A stretch of 64,000 nt of DNA from assembly GCA_023667695.1 (NCBI GenBank), contig JAMOZY010000008.1, positions 1-64,000 of the forward strand, read 5' to 3'. Shown here piece by piece: positions 7,892 through 17,102 of this stretch; the first letter of the stretch is position 1; every line of letters starts with the position of its first letter. The notes under the pieces are model-generated. The model had not been told where the DNA came from, made no database searches, and saw nothing but the letters and a program-made list of their open reading frames with translations. The position numbers and the translations under genes are program-made. The stretch is from Clostridium sp. Its GTDB lineage: Bacteria > Bacillota > Clostridia > Lachnospirales > Lachnospiraceae.

Positions 7892-9589
7892 ATGAATCAG
7901 TCAAATCTACAACCGGAAACCGGCATTGCCGGAAAATTCATTTCTACTGCAAAGGATGAAGCCGGAGTTTTAAATGCCATTCAGTTTCACAATGACGAAC
8001 ATTTTAATTTTGCCTATGATGTGGTTGACGTATTAGGCAGAACCAAACCCGATAAGCTGGCAATGCTTCACATTGACAGTGAAGGAAAAGAGCGACGGAT
8101 TACCTTTAAGGATATGATGGTATATTCCAATCGGGCTGCCAATTATTTTCAGTATCTGGGAATCAAACGCGGCGACCATGTTATGCTGGTCTTAAAGCGG
8201 CACTATCAATTCTGGTTTGCCATCCTTGCCCTGCATAAGATTGGAGCCATTGCGATTCCTGCAACCAATCTTTTAGTGAAAAAGGACTTTGAATACCGCT
8301 TTAAAGCCGGTGAAATCGATGCCGTTCTCTGTACCTCAGATGGAAAGGTCGCCAATGAGGTCGAACGGGCATCCCGTACCTATGACGGATTAAAGGCAAA
8401 GATAATGGTAGGCAATACCACATTAAAGGGCTGGAATAATTTCAAGCGGGATATCCGTTTCTTTTCTCCGGAATTCAAAAAGCCAAAGCATGCTCCGGGT
8501 GGAAATGACCCGATGCTGATGTTTTTTACCTCCGGTACCACCTCTTATCCGAAGATTGCTTCTCATAGCTACAAGTATGCACTGGGACATTTTATTACCG
8601 CAAAATACTGGCAGCAGGTAGAGCCGGATGGAATCCATTTTACCATCAGTGATACCGGCTGGGGCAAGGCCATGTGGGGAAAGCTCTATGGACAATGGCT
8701 GTGCGAGGCTGCTGTATTTACCTATGATTTTGAGGAATTTTATGCCAGCCAGATTCTGCAAATGATTGAAAAATATAAAATTACCACATTTTGTGCGCCG
8801 CCTACGGTATACCGTGTTATGGTCCACATGAATCTGGATAAGTTCGACCTGTCTTCTTTGAAAACGGTTGCAACTGCCGGGGAAGCATTAAATCCGGAAA
8901 TCTATGAAAAATTCTATCAGGCAACCGGCTTAAAAATCATGGAAGGCTTTGGACAGACTGAAACCACCTTAACCATTGGCAATCTGGCCGGAATGGAACC
9001 GAAGCCCGGCTCCATGGGCAAGCCGAGTCCGCAATATACGGTGAAGGTCATGCGTCCGGATGAAACCCTCTGTGACACCGGAGAAACCGGTGAAATCGTC
9101 ATCAGTGTGGAAAACGGCACGCCGGAAGGCCTGTTTCTTGGTTATTATTTAGACGAAAAACGTACGGAATCCGTATGTTATAACGGATATTACCACACTG
9201 GGGATACGGCATACATGGATGAGGACGGCTTCCTCTGGTATGTCGGCCGGGTGGATGATGTAATCAAATCCACCGGCTACCGGGTAGGCCCTTTTGAAAT
9301 AGAAAATGAAATCATGAAGCTTCCTTATGTGGTAGAATGCGCAGTCACCTCTGTTCCGGACCCTATGCGCGGACAGGCCATTAAGGCAAGTGTCGTTTTA
9401 ACCGAGGAAACAGACCCTACCGATGCATTACGGCGGGAAATGATTAAGTTTTTCAAAATAAACCTGGCTTCCTATAAACGTCCGAAGATTATTGAATTCG
9501 TAAAGGAACTGCCGAAAACGGTCAGCGGAAAAATCCGGCGGGTGGAAATCAAAGAGCGTGACTGGGCAAAGGATTCCGCCAATAATTAA
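7892..9589 (+). CDS. AMP-forming acyl-CoA synthetase (medium-chain ACSM/Acs-like)
   Basis: Adenylate-forming ligase of 565 aa that activates a carboxylic acid to acyl-AMP and then a thioester. Motifs in order: phosphate loop FFTSGTTSYPKIASH (usual family form TSGTTGxPK, so a Ser replaces the Gly), GFGQTETT, YHTGDTAYMDEDGF, GRVDDVIKSTGYR and the C-terminal catalytic Lys in KTVSGKIRRVE. The ATG at 7892 follows GAAAGGAA. A terminator follows directly. The substrate cannot be read from sequence; the ketosynthase downstream and the fab operon upstream suggest a fatty or branched acid. Confidence 0.88.
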   Translation: MNQSNLQPETGIAGKFISTAKDEAGVLNAIQFHNDEHFNFAYDVVDVLGRTKPDKLAMLHIDSEGKERRITFKDMMVYSNRAANYFQYLGIKRGDHVMLVLKRHYQFWFAILALHKIGAIAIPATNLLVKKDFEYRFKAGEIDAVLCTSDGKVANEVERASRTYDGLKAKIMVGNTTLKGWNNFKRDIRFFSPEFKKPKHAPGGNDPMLMFFTSGTTSYPKIASHSYKYALGHFITAKYWQQVEPDGIHFTISDTGWGKAMWGKLYGQWLCEAAVFTYDFEEFYASQILQMIEKYKITTFCAPPTVYRVMVHMNLDKFDLSSLKTVATAGEALNPEIYEKFYQATGLKIMEGFGQTETTLTIGNLAGMEPKPGSMGKPSPQYTVKVMRPDETLCDTGETGEIVISVENGTPEGLFLGYYLDEKRTESVCYNGYYHTGDTAYMDEDGFLWYVGRVDDVIKSTGYRVGPFEIENEIMKLPYVVECAVTSVPDPMRGQAIKASVVLTEETDPTDALRREMIKFFKINLASYKRPKIIEFVKELPKTVSGKIRRVEIKERDWAKDSANN

Positions 9590-9603
9590 ACAAATACCCT
9601 CCT

Positions 9604-9646
9604 CTATGGATAGACTGATTTTAACGGGTCTATCCATAGTTTTTTT
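9604..9646 (+). terminator. Rho-independent terminator after the acyl ligase
   Basis: A perfect 12-bp stem (CTATGGATAGAC with GTCTATCCATAG), a 12-nt loop and seven T residues. Confidence 0.93.
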
Positions 9647-9743
9647 ATGGAAGCAACACTTTTTGCTTGTTTCCATAATAGAAATGCAATACAATAACGA
9701 AAAGATACTATTGATTCAATCATTCAGACAGGAGATACTACAT

Positions 9744-10997
9744 ATGAAAGAGCATATCGTAATTACCGGTATGGGTGCGGTGACACCCATAGGAATCGGC
9801 ATAGAACACTTTTGGAAGGGATTAGTGGATGGGGTACCGGGTATTCATTCCATTACCCGCTTTGACACGACGAATCTTCCAGTAACAATTGCAGCAGAGG
9901 TCCGGGATTTTGAGCCGACAGAGTACATGCCCCGGAAGCTGGCAAAGGAAATGGACCTCTTTATGCAATATGGCTATGTTGCGGCAGAGGAGGCCATGAA
10001 GGATGCTGGTTTAGACACGGAGCTGCCGGAAGCATCCAGCGTGCCTGCCCAACGGATTGGCGTAGTCGTAGGAACTGCTTTTGCCGGTATTGCCACAATT
10101 GCAGAAACCCAGAACGGCATTAGTACTGGCGTTCATTCCAAGGTCAGCCCGCGATTTGTGCCTAAGATTATCGGCAATATTGCCGCCGCCCAGATTGCAA
10201 TTGCCAAGGGACTGCGCGGTCCCAGTCTGACAGTTACAACCGCCTGCTCTTCCGGAGCAGATGCCTTATCTACGGGTATTATGCTAATTAACAGCGGAGA
10301 AGCAGATGTTGTCCTGTGTGTGGGAGCAGAGGCGGCTACCTCTCCCCTGCCGATTCTGGGACTGGCATCTGCCCATGCGCTTTCTACCCGTAATGATTCT
10401 CCTGCAACTGCCAGCCGTCCATTTGATGCCAGTCGGGACGGATTTGTTATGGGAGAAGGGGGCGGCTGCATTATCATTGAAACAGAGGCACATGCCAAGG
10501 CAAGAGGCGCACACATTCACGCTTCCATCATCGGCTGGGCAAATAGTACGGACGGATATCATGTAACTTCACCCCATCCGGAAGGAATCGGTGCTGTATT
10601 CTGTATGCAGCGTTGTATGGAAAAGGCCGGAATTCAGCCGACCGAGGTAGATTATATCAATGCGCATGGCACCTCCACTCCAAAGGGAGATATTATTGAA
10701 ACCATTGCCATCAAAAAGTTGTTTGGCAGCCATGCTGGAAAGCTTGCAGTAAGCTCTACCAAAGGCTCTACCGGTCATATGATGGGCGCCGGCGGTATTA
10801 CAGAAACCATTGCCTGTGTAAAAGCCATTCAGGATGGTATCATTCCTCCGACCCTGAATCTGGAAACGCCGGACCCGGAATGTGATTTGGATTATGTTCC
10901 AAACACGGCGAGAAAGCAGAGGGTTGAAATCGCCATGTCCAATGCCTTTGGCTTTGGCGGTCAAAATTCCAGCATCCTGTTAAAAAAATACAGATAG
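9744..10997 (+). CDS. Second FabF-like beta-ketoacyl-ACP synthase
   Basis: A 417-aa ketosynthase with an intact Cys-His-His triad: Cys in TTACSSGADAL, His in NAHGTSTPKGD and His in GSTGHMMGAGG. It is clearly divergent from the operon fabF, for example MKEHIVITGMGAVTPIG against [17 protein letters not shown]. The ATG at 9744 has AGGAG 8 nt upstream; the longer frame overlaps the terminator and is not used. It may make a different acyl product or work under specific conditions; no dedicated ACP is adjacent. The GTG of the kinase gene begins 39 nt after its stop, so the two may be cotranscribed. Confidence 0.9.
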   Translation: MKEHIVITGMGAVTPIGIGIEHFWKGLVDGVPGIHSITRFDTTNLPVTIAAEVRDFEPTEYMPRKLAKEMDLFMQYGYVAAEEAMKDAGLDTELPEASSVPAQRIGVVVGTAFAGIATIAETQNGISTGVHSKVSPRFVPKIIGNIAAAQIAIAKGLRGPSLTVTTACSSGADALSTGIMLINSGEADVVLCVGAEAATSPLPILGLASAHALSTRNDSPATASRPFDASRDGFVMGEGGGCIIIETEAHAKARGAHIHASIIGWANSTDGYHVTSPHPEGIGAVFCMQRCMEKAGIQPTEVDYINAHGTSTPKGDIIETIAIKKLFGSHAGKLAVSSTKGSTGHMMGAGGITETIACVKAIQDGIIPPTLNLETPDPECDLDYVPNTARKQRVEIAMSNAFGFGGQNSSILLKKYR

Positions 10998-11036
10998 ATG
11001 GTAATATTTTAAAGAAATCCCAGGAGGAACCATATT

Positions 11037-13217
11037 GTGAGTAAGCCAAAAATCAATCATACATTAATCGAATATATATTAGCACAGCCTTCCTTTGCGG
11101 ATTTTAAGAACAGCTCTTCATCGGATGATATTATAAAATTCATGGATGAAATGCCCGGAGGCTTTTTAATCTACCATGCCGACGGCAACCAGAATATCAT
11201 ATATGCCAACCAAGCGCTGCTTCGAATCTATCAATGCGATACCCTGGATGAATTCCGTGAAATGACTGGAAACTCCTTTCGGGGCATGATTCATCCGGAG
11301 GATTTGGATGCCGTAGAGTTAAGTATCGAGAAACAGATTGCCAGCAGTCAGTATGATTTGGATTACGTGGAATACCGGATTATCCGAAAGGATGGAGGGG
11401 TCCGCTGGATTGAAGATTACGGACATTTTTTCCATAGTGAAACTGCGGGCGATATTTTTTATGTTTTCTTAGTCGACGCCACGGAAAAACGAAAACAGAT
11501 TCTGTCGGAACGAAATCTGCTGATTCAGGAAAAAGAGCAGAAAATCCAGAATTTGATTGAAGAATATGACAAAGAACGGAAGTTAATCCATCAGGAGCAG
11601 CTCCGCCGTCTTGAAGTGATTGAAGGCTTAAGCATCAATTATGAATCCATTCTTTATGCAGACTTAGATACCAATCAACTGCTTCCCTATCGGTTAAGCG
11701 GCCGGACAGAGCGTCAGTTTGAAAAGAAATTCCAGGTACTTGATTTTACCTGGTACACCACGGATTATATTAATACCTGGGTCCATCCGGAGGACCGGGA
11801 ACGGGTACGCAGCAGCACTACCCCTGCCTATATCCGGAAAAAGCTGTCCCAAACAGAGACCTACTATATTAATTATCGGGTTCTGAATCAGGATGAAATC
11901 CAGCATCTTCAGCTTCGGATTGTTAATGTGGGGAATGACGCACACATTTCCCAGATTGTTATGGGATACCGCAGAATTGATGAAGAGGTTCTGCGGGAAA
12001 TGGAGCAAAAGCAGGTGTTAGAAGAGGCCCTGCATAATGCGAATCTGGCGATTGTTGCTAAGAATACCTTTTTATCCAATATGTCTCATGACATGCGGAC
12101 CCCGCTAAATGCGATTTTCGGATTTACCACCCTTGCCAAAAATCATTCGAAGCATCCTGCTGCACTTCTGGATTATCTGGATAAGATTGAAGCAGCAGGC
12201 GGACAGCTTCTGGATTTAATTGATAAGGTATTGGAAATTTCATGGGCGGAAGCTAAGGATATTCAAATAACCGAAGCACAATGCAATCTTCACGATATCA
12301 TACAGGATGTCCATAAATCCCTGTTACCGATGGCGGAGAAAAAGCATATTACCTTCTCCCTGAATGATTCCGAGGTGGAGCATTTTAACATCTATAGTGA
12401 CTCCGGCAAGCTAAGACAAATCCTTTTGTATCTGACGGATAATGCCATTACTTATACACCGGATAAGGGGCGTGTAGATATCATAATAAAGGAAGAGGAA
12501 GCTCTGCCAAACGACCATGCCCGTTACCAATTCATTGTCAAGGATACCGGCATTGGCATCAGCCATGATTTTCTGAAGCATATTTTTGAACCCTTTGAGC
12601 GTGAAAAAAATACGACCTTCAGTGGCATCCATGGAACCGGACTTGGGCTTACCATCACCCGAAATATTGTAGAAAAAATGGGTGGCACCATTGATGTCCA
12701 TAGTATTCCAGGACAGGGAAGCACCTTTACGGTCCTGCTCCATCTCCACATACAAAATCATCCGTTTACAACTGCGATTGATAAGGAAGCGATTATGGAA
12801 CAAATCAAGCAGAAAAAAATCCTTTTGGTAGAGGATAATGAAATTAATCTGGAAATTGAAACGGAAATCCTTCAGGAATTGGGCTTTTGTATCGAAGCAG
12901 CTGCCAACGGCAGTATTGCAGTAGAGAAAATCAAGACTTCCCGTCCCGGAGAATATGCTTTCGTCCTCATGGATATTCAGATGCCGGTCATGAACGGCTG
13001 GCAGGCAGCAGCGGCAATTCGGCATCTGGAGCATCCGGCATTGTCTCATATCCCGATTATTGCCTTATCTGCAAATGCCTTCGAAAATGATGCCAAAATG
13101 TCGATTGAAAACGGTATGGACGCTCATTTGACAAAGCCTATTGATATTCCTTTGCTGCTGGATACAGCCGTACAGGTCGTGCAAACCCACCAGGATTTAT
13201 ATGGAACTACTCCATAA
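11037..13217 (+). CDS. PAS-domain hybrid sensor histidine kinase
   Basis: A 726-aa protein with a GTG start behind AGGAGG. Order: an N-terminal PAS domain (about 35-150, with IRKDGGVRWIEDYGH), a coiled linker, a second sensor-like segment, HisKA with the phospho-His in NMSHDMRTPLNAIFG, HATPase boxes (LYLTDNAITY, DTGIGISHDF, GTGLGLTITRNIVE) and a C-terminal receiver with the phospho-Asp in VLMDIQMPVMNG. No transmembrane segment is evident, so it is probably cytoplasmic. No separate output regulator is adjacent. The signal is unknown. Confidence 0.9.
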   Translation: MSKPKINHTLIEYILAQPSFADFKNSSSSDDIIKFMDEMPGGFLIYHADGNQNIIYANQALLRIYQCDTLDEFREMTGNSFRGMIHPEDLDAVELSIEKQIASSQYDLDYVEYRIIRKDGGVRWIEDYGHFFHSETAGDIFYVFLVDATEKRKQILSERNLLIQEKEQKIQNLIEEYDKERKLIHQEQLRRLEVIEGLSINYESILYADLDTNQLLPYRLSGRTERQFEKKFQVLDFTWYTTDYINTWVHPEDRERVRSSTTPAYIRKKLSQTETYYINYRVLNQDEIQHLQLRIVNVGNDAHISQIVMGYRRIDEEVLREMEQKQVLEEALHNANLAIVAKNTFLSNMSHDMRTPLNAIFGFTTLAKNHSKHPAALLDYLDKIEAAGGQLLDLIDKVLEISWAEAKDIQITEAQCNLHDIIQDVHKSLLPMAEKKHITFSLNDSEVEHFNIYSDSGKLRQILLYLTDNAITYTPDKGRVDIIIKEEEALPNDHARYQFIVKDTGIGISHDFLKHIFEPFEREKNTTFSGIHGTGLGLTITRNIVEKMGGTIDVHSIPGQGSTFTVLLHLHIQNHPFTTAIDKEAIMEQIKQKKILLVEDNEINLEIETEILQELGFCIEAAANGSIAVEKIKTSRPGEYAFVLMDIQMPVMNGWQAAAAIRHLEHPALSHIPIIALSANAFENDAKMSIENGMDAHLTKPIDIPLLLDTAVQVVQTHQDLYGTTP

Positions 13218-13236
13218 GGGGCATTGATATAAGACA

Positions 13237-13278
13237 AAAGAACCGTCCTTGATTGTAATGTTCAAAAGACGGTTCTTT
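13237..13278. terminator. Bidirectional terminator between convergent genes
   Basis: An 11-bp perfect stem, AAAGAACCGTC paired with GACGGTTCTTT, with T residues on both strands. It separates the kinase from the channel gene read from the other side. Confidence 0.85.
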
Positions 13279-13343
13279 GAAATACTTCCCTCCTGGCAGA
13301 TGGCTGCAATCCGATTTTTATATTCCGGACAGCAGAATTCCAA

Positions 13344-14189
13344 CTAATACTTCTCTGCAATATCGATTTCATTTTGTTCTTCTTCTACAGTAGCCCGGGC
13401 ATAAGGGGTCTGATGAAGATAACCAAGCCAATAGCCAACTCCTACAATTCCCGCACCACCAACGATATTCCCCAAAGTGACCGGAAGGAGGCTCTGGAAC
13501 AAAAAGCTGAACCAGGTAAGGCCTTCTGCTGCAATTCCATATTCTGCTGATGTCAACAGAGCTGCCACGCCAAAATACATATCTGCAACGCAATGCTCAA
13601 ACCCGCATAAGACAAAAAGCATCACCGGCCAAAAGCTTACCATCAGCTTGCCGGAAATTCGTATGGCGGCATAGGACATCCAGATTGCAATGCATACCAG
13701 TATGTTACACAGGATTCCCCTGATAAAGGATTCCATGATTGACAAATCGGTTCTTGCCCTGCCGGCATTTACAATGGACTCTGCCAGTGCGCCGTTGAAC
13801 AGCTCTGGTGTATGTCCATAAACCACAAGAAATGCCACAAAAGCAGCTCCAAGGAAATTACCAATATACACAAATAACCAATTTTTCAACATTTTATGTA
13901 TGGGAACTCTTTTTTCCAATACCGAAAGAATAATCAGACAATTACCAGTAAATAATTCACTTCCCGCCATTATGACCATTGTAATGCCAGCCGGAAATAC
14001 AACCGCTCCCACCAGCTTTGCCACCGATGGAACTGCAATCGTGCTGGATGCCGCTGTCGAAGCAATTCCGGCGAATCCAATGAAAAGTCCGGCAAAGAAG
14101 CCAAGTAATATCATTTTAAAGATAGACAGCTTTGTTTTATGTACCCCAATCTCAACATAGTTTCTTGCAATCTCCAGTGGTGAATACAT
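13344..14189 (-). CDS. Formate/nitrite transporter family channel (FocA/NirC-type)
   Basis: Pentameric FNT channels move small monovalent anions such as formate, nitrite or hydrosulfide. This 281-aa protein has about six hydrophobic segments and the family N-terminus MYSPLEIARNY, plus AGIASTAASST, GSELFTGNCLI and GNFLGAAFVAF. The ATG at 14189 is 7 nt from GGGGAGG; another ATG two codons upstream is too close. The substrate is not determined. It is divergent from the hemerythrin gene. Confidence 0.9.
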   Translation of the reverse strand: MYSPLEIARNYVEIGVHKTKLSIFKMILLGFFAGLFIGFAGIASTAASSTIAVPSVAKLVGAVVFPAGITMVIMAGSELFTGNCLIILSVLEKRVPIHKMLKNWLFVYIGNFLGAAFVAFLVVYGHTPELFNGALAESIVNAGRARTDLSIMESFIRGILCNILVCIAIWMSYAAIRISGKLMVSFWPVMLFVLCGFEHCVADMYFGVAALLTSAEYGIAAEGLTWFSFLFQSLLPVTLGNIVGGAGIVGVGYWLGYLHQTPYARATVEEEQNEIDIAEKY

Positions 14190-14251
14190 CCACATACCTC
14201 CCCTATTTTCATCTTATACCTGTAACCTTTATCCCAAAAGCAAAAAGCTAA

Positions 14252-14267
14252 CATGTTTAAGTACATG
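14252..14267. promoter_or_regulatory. Candidate operator CATGT-N6-ACATG
   Basis: A short inverted repeat with 5-bp arms and a 6-bp centre between the divergent channel and hemerythrin genes. The arm spacing resembles CRP/FNR-family sites, but the sequence does not match their consensus. Apart from this and the weak promoter at 14410, I see nothing in the 14190-14493 gap. Confidence 0.3.
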
Positions 14268-14409
14268 ATACCATTTTTAGGCTTTATTTTAAAGGACATA
14301 TATCATAATTCATAAAATTTTAATTTGATTGTTTGGAACCGTTCATTCATACAAAATTGCCAGGGCAGGGAATGGACACGAGCGGACGATTCGTATGAAA
14401 AATGCTCGG

Positions 14410-14438
14410 TTGTTTAATTTGGGAGAATATGCTAAACT
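14410..14438 (+). promoter_or_regulatory. Candidate promoter of the hemerythrin gene
   Basis: TTGTTT (14410-14415) and TAAACT (14433-14438) with a 17-nt spacer, 56 nt before the TTG start. Confidence 0.45.
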
Positions 14439-14493
14439 ATTTTATATTATATTTTTCAGTTCAACGACATGTAGCAGAGAGGAGACCGGAGCA

Positions 14494-15378
14494 TTGAATG
14501 AATTAAAATGGAATGACCGATTTAACATTGGTGTGGACAGTATTGACAAAGCACACCAGCGGCTTTTTTCAATTGTTGGCAAACTGATTAATCTTAACGA
14601 GGATACAGAAAAACAACAGCATGCCTGCCGGGAGGGAATCAAATATTTCAAGAATTATACCATAAAGCACTTTGCAGATGAAGAGGCTTATATGCAGTCG
14701 ATTCAGTATCCGCAGTATGAAATGCACAAACGTCTCCATGATAATATGCGTGACAAGACGATTCCAGCATTGGAGCGTGAATTAGAGGAGCAGCAGTATT
14801 CGACGGAATCCATCCAGCATTTTCTGGGTATCTGTATCGGGTGGCTGAACGGACATATTATGATTGAAGACCGTGCCATTACCGGACATGCCCCTCATAA
14901 ATGGGTTCATAAGCCGACGGATGATGAGATGGCATCTCTGGAAAAAGCCATTATTCAGGTTATGCAGGATTTGTTTCGGGTCAAAGCCCATACCATTAGT
15001 ACGCATTATGGCGGAGAAGATTTTTCTTCCGGAAAGGCGCTCTGCTATCGTCTGAATTACAAAGCACAGAACGGAAAACGACTGCAGGTCTTTCTTGTTT
15101 ATGAAAATCATATGATTCTTCGAACCTTAGGTGCAATTCTGGGCAAAAAGATTAAAAAGCTGGATAAAACTGTGGCCTATGCCATGAAGGTACTTTCCCA
15201 AAAATTCGTGGATTGTATCGCTACTCATTTTGTACTTACCGAAGGATATGATTTTGAGCGTAATGATATGCTGACCTTTGAACAGTTTACCCGAACCTTT
15301 GACAAGGAATATCCGCCCTACAGCCTGTTATTCAGCACCGGAAGCAATGGATATTTCGCTTTCTGCATTAAACGATAG
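14494..15378 (+). CDS. Bacteriohemerythrin fused to a CheX-like C-terminal domain
   Basis: A 294-aa protein. Residues about 1-135 are a hemerythrin domain that would bind a di-iron site, with ligands in KAHQRLF, IKHFADEEAYM, HKRLHDNM and GHIMIEDRAI. Residues about 145-294 (LRTLGAILGKKIKKLDK, YAMKVLSQKFVD) resemble the CheX/CheC-like fold, but the assignment is weak. I choose TTG at 14494 because GAGGAG lies 9 nt upstream and the family begins LNELKWND; the frame is open to an ATG at 14329 without family conservation. Likely an oxygen, NO or iron-linked sensor; function is not shown. Confidence 0.78.
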   Translation: MNELKWNDRFNIGVDSIDKAHQRLFSIVGKLINLNEDTEKQQHACREGIKYFKNYTIKHFADEEAYMQSIQYPQYEMHKRLHDNMRDKTIPALERELEEQQYSTESIQHFLGICIGWLNGHIMIEDRAITGHAPHKWVHKPTDDEMASLEKAIIQVMQDLFRVKAHTISTHYGGEDFSSGKALCYRLNYKAQNGKRLQVFLVYENHMILRTLGAILGKKIKKLDKTVAYAMKVLSQKFVDCIATHFVLTEGYDFERNDMLTFEQFTRTFDKEYPPYSLLFSTGSNGYFAFCIKR

Positions 15379-15398
15379 CTTTCTATTGAATTTCCTAC

Positions 15399-15452
15399 AA
15401 AAATAAAATCAGGAAAATGACTGGAACCCGTCATTTTCCTGATTTTATTTTT
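15399..15452. terminator. Strong bidirectional terminator
   Basis: A 23-bp perfect stem (arms 15399-15421 and 15430-15452) with an 8-nt loop, A-rich on one arm and T-rich on the other. It serves the hemerythrin gene and the convergent hypothetical gene. Confidence 0.93.
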
Positions 15453-15484
15453 GTATAGAACTCACAATGCTCTGTTCTAACCAT

Positions 15485-15952
15485 CTATTTACCGGAATTT
15501 TTCTTTCTGCCTTTGTCCAAAAATACGATGGAACCCTTTTGTATCAGTTTTTTTACTGCTTCTTCAATCTGCTGGTCGGTGGTAAGGGAAAGTCCGCCTT
15601 CAATTTGGGAAAGCTTTATTAAGTCATCATTATTCAATGTAATCACATGCTCCCGCTCACTTTCCGGCTGCGGAACAACATAGGGATCCATTTCCTTCTC
15701 TAATTCATTAAATTGACGCATAACAGTGGTAATCTGACTTTTTCCTAAGTCCACTGCTTCTAGCAGTTCGTCATAGTTTTCCGTTATTCTCTGACATTCC
15801 GGAATATCTGCATATATTTCTTCCGGATTACTGGTAATCCCGGATTCATTGCCGTTTCCATAAACATATCTGTTGTCTTTGATATTCCTGTCCAGAAAAT
15901 TCAGTGTCTGTGTTATCTTTCCACCTTCAACCGTAATGATAAGTTTTGCCAT
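15485..15952 (-). CDS. Hypothetical protein (155 aa)
   Basis: I do not recognise the family. The protein is acidic and soluble, begins MAKLIITVEGGKITQTL, has a helical middle (LLEAVDLGKSQITTVMRQF) and ends in a basic tail (RKKNSGK). No signal peptide or membrane segment. The ATG at 15952 has AGGAGAGG upstream; an in-phase GTG two codons earlier is possible. Upstream lies a structured repeat region, downstream the shared terminator. Good ribosome site and clean ending support a real gene. Confidence 0.7.
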   Translation of the reverse strand: MAKLIITVEGGKITQTLNFLDRNIKDNRYVYGNGNESGITSNPEEIYADIPECQRITENYDELLEAVDLGKSQITTVMRQFNELEKEMDPYVVPQPESEREHVITLNNDDLIKLSQIEGGLSLTTDQQIEEAVKKLIQKGSIVFLDKGRKKNSGK

Positions 15953-16061
15953 AATCACCTCTCCTTTGCAATACTTTTCGATGGTATGGGATGGGAAAAC
16001 GCCATGCTGTCACCCATACCGTCTTCTTCAACATAATGTAGGATTTCATCCTGATTTCTGA

Positions 16062-16330
16062 CTGCATTTATACTCTGTTGCAGTCCGACCCAAGGACTCC
16101 TCTCACCTTACGGTGGGTTCCTCCTCAAGTCATATCGCGCACATTCGCCAAATGTCTGCGACCCAGCCGCAGTGTGTTCGCGTATATGTAACACGACCGC
16201 AGTACAACTCAGAAAACATACGTTTTCTGAGTTGTCGGGCTGTCGCCCTATTAAAAGCGTATCAGTCAAGCCCTTCTGCCAACAGTCAGCTTGACCGATT
16301 ACGCTTTTAGCACTGCTTGTTATCTGTGCA
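16062..16330. repeat. Structured interspersed repeat (copy A)
   Basis: Gene-free DNA with strong secondary structure and no convincing ORF; the gap as a whole runs 15953-16508. The left part (about 16068-16135) matches the element at 28767-28905, sharing the CAAGGACTC, CGGTGGGTTC and AAGTCATAT blocks. The right part holds a perfect 13-bp hairpin (CAACTCAGAAAAC-ATAC-GTTTTCTGAGTTG, 16205-16234) and a longer imperfect hairpin with TAAAAGCGTA and TACGCTTTTA arms (16252-16309). Probably a MITE-like or palindromic intergenic element. Confidence 0.65.
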
Positions 16331-16389
16331 TATTATACCACATGATTTTCATAATTCAATATAAAATCTTACATATTGTTCCAAATAAC

Positions 16390-16434
16390 TGATTGATTCA
16401 TATCGGTATGCTTTCTGATATGCATAATGCCCCC
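16390..16434. repeat. 45-bp direct repeat, copy 1 (mazF side)
   Basis: Identical over 45 bp to 17241-17285, starting TGATTGATTCATATCGG and ending in CCCCC. The second copy contains the last codons and stop of the subtilase gene; this copy is a detached duplicate of that 3' end. Together they flank the mazEF cassette. Confidence 0.95.
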
Positions 16435-16471
16435 AACCCTTTCACGTTGTTATTTCCATAAACTAAAAGAA

Positions 16472-16496
16472 AGCAGATTAACAATGTTAACCTGCT
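16472..16496 (-). terminator. Terminator of mazEF
   Basis: On the minus strand, AGCAGGTTAAC and GTTAATCTGCT pair at 10 of 11 positions around a 3-nt loop, followed by TTCTTTT. It lies just after the mazF stop, inside the direct repeats. Confidence 0.8.
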
Positions 16497-16508
16497 ATCC
16501 TTTCACCA

Positions 16509-16835
16509 TCAGAAAAATGCTTTCACATACGCTAATGTCTTATCTAATAAATCTTCTGGCATTTTTTCTACAAACTGAATATTTCTACTAAGAACATCCA
16601 GGCATTTCATATGTTCTGTTAAAATGACTCCTGTTGTTTTCGTTCTATCATCTAACGGAATATGCAGTGGAAATTTATTATTCGTATTCGTAATGGGACA
16701 CACCACTGCAAGCTTCGTTCTCATATAAAATTGTTCGTTACTAATAACCACTCCTGGTCTTCTTCCTGCCTGTTCATGACCGGACTGCGGGCTAAAATCC
16801 AAAAATATAATATCACCTTGCTTTGGATTGTACAT
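16509..16835 (-). CDS. mazF: MazF/PemK-type endoribonuclease toxin
   Basis: A 108-aa toxin of the MazF/PemK family, sequence-specific mRNA interferases. Family motifs: GDIIFLDFSPQSGHEQAGRR (start of the beta barrel), RPGVVISN, AVVCPITN and a C-terminal helix. The ATG at 16835 overlaps the antitoxin stop (TAATG), so the pair is translationally coupled. The cleavage sequence cannot be inferred. Confidence 0.93.
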   Translation of the reverse strand: MYNPKQGDIIFLDFSPQSGHEQAGRRPGVVISNEQFYMRTKLAVVCPITNTNNKFPLHIPLDDRTKTTGVILTEHMKCLDVLSRNIQFVEKMPEDLLDKTLAYVKAFF

Positions 16836-17080
16836 TACCACACTTCCTTCCCAACCGGAGCGCCCCAGTCAAATTCCTCCACTGTGTTTTCTCCATCATA
16901 ATCCTTAAAAATATCATCTAACGTAATTTCTTTTTCGTCTTTCACTTTTGTAATTACAATATTATCCTCGACTCTCTTCAATTCAACAAGATCATTTTCC
17001 GCCATCCCTAATGCTTCAAGAAATGCCTTGGGTATCCTTATCCCCTGTGAATTTCCCCATTTTTGAATTGTTGCCTGCAT
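16835..17080 (-). CDS. mazE: MazE-type antitoxin (AbrB/SpoVT fold)
   Basis: An 81-aa antitoxin with the AbrB-like DNA-binding N-terminus (MQATIQKWGNSQGIRIPKA) and an acidic C-terminal toxin-binding tail (DYDGENTVEEFDWGAP). The ATG at 17080 has GGGAG upstream. Its promoter carries a long palindrome, consistent with autorepression by MazE or MazEF as known in the family. Confidence 0.92.
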   Translation of the reverse strand: MQATIQKWGNSQGIRIPKAFLEALGMAENDLVELKRVEDNIVITKVKDEKEITLDDIFKDYDGENTVEEFDWGAPVGKEVW

Positions 17081-17102
17081 AAAATCATCTCCCTTCTTAT
17101 TC

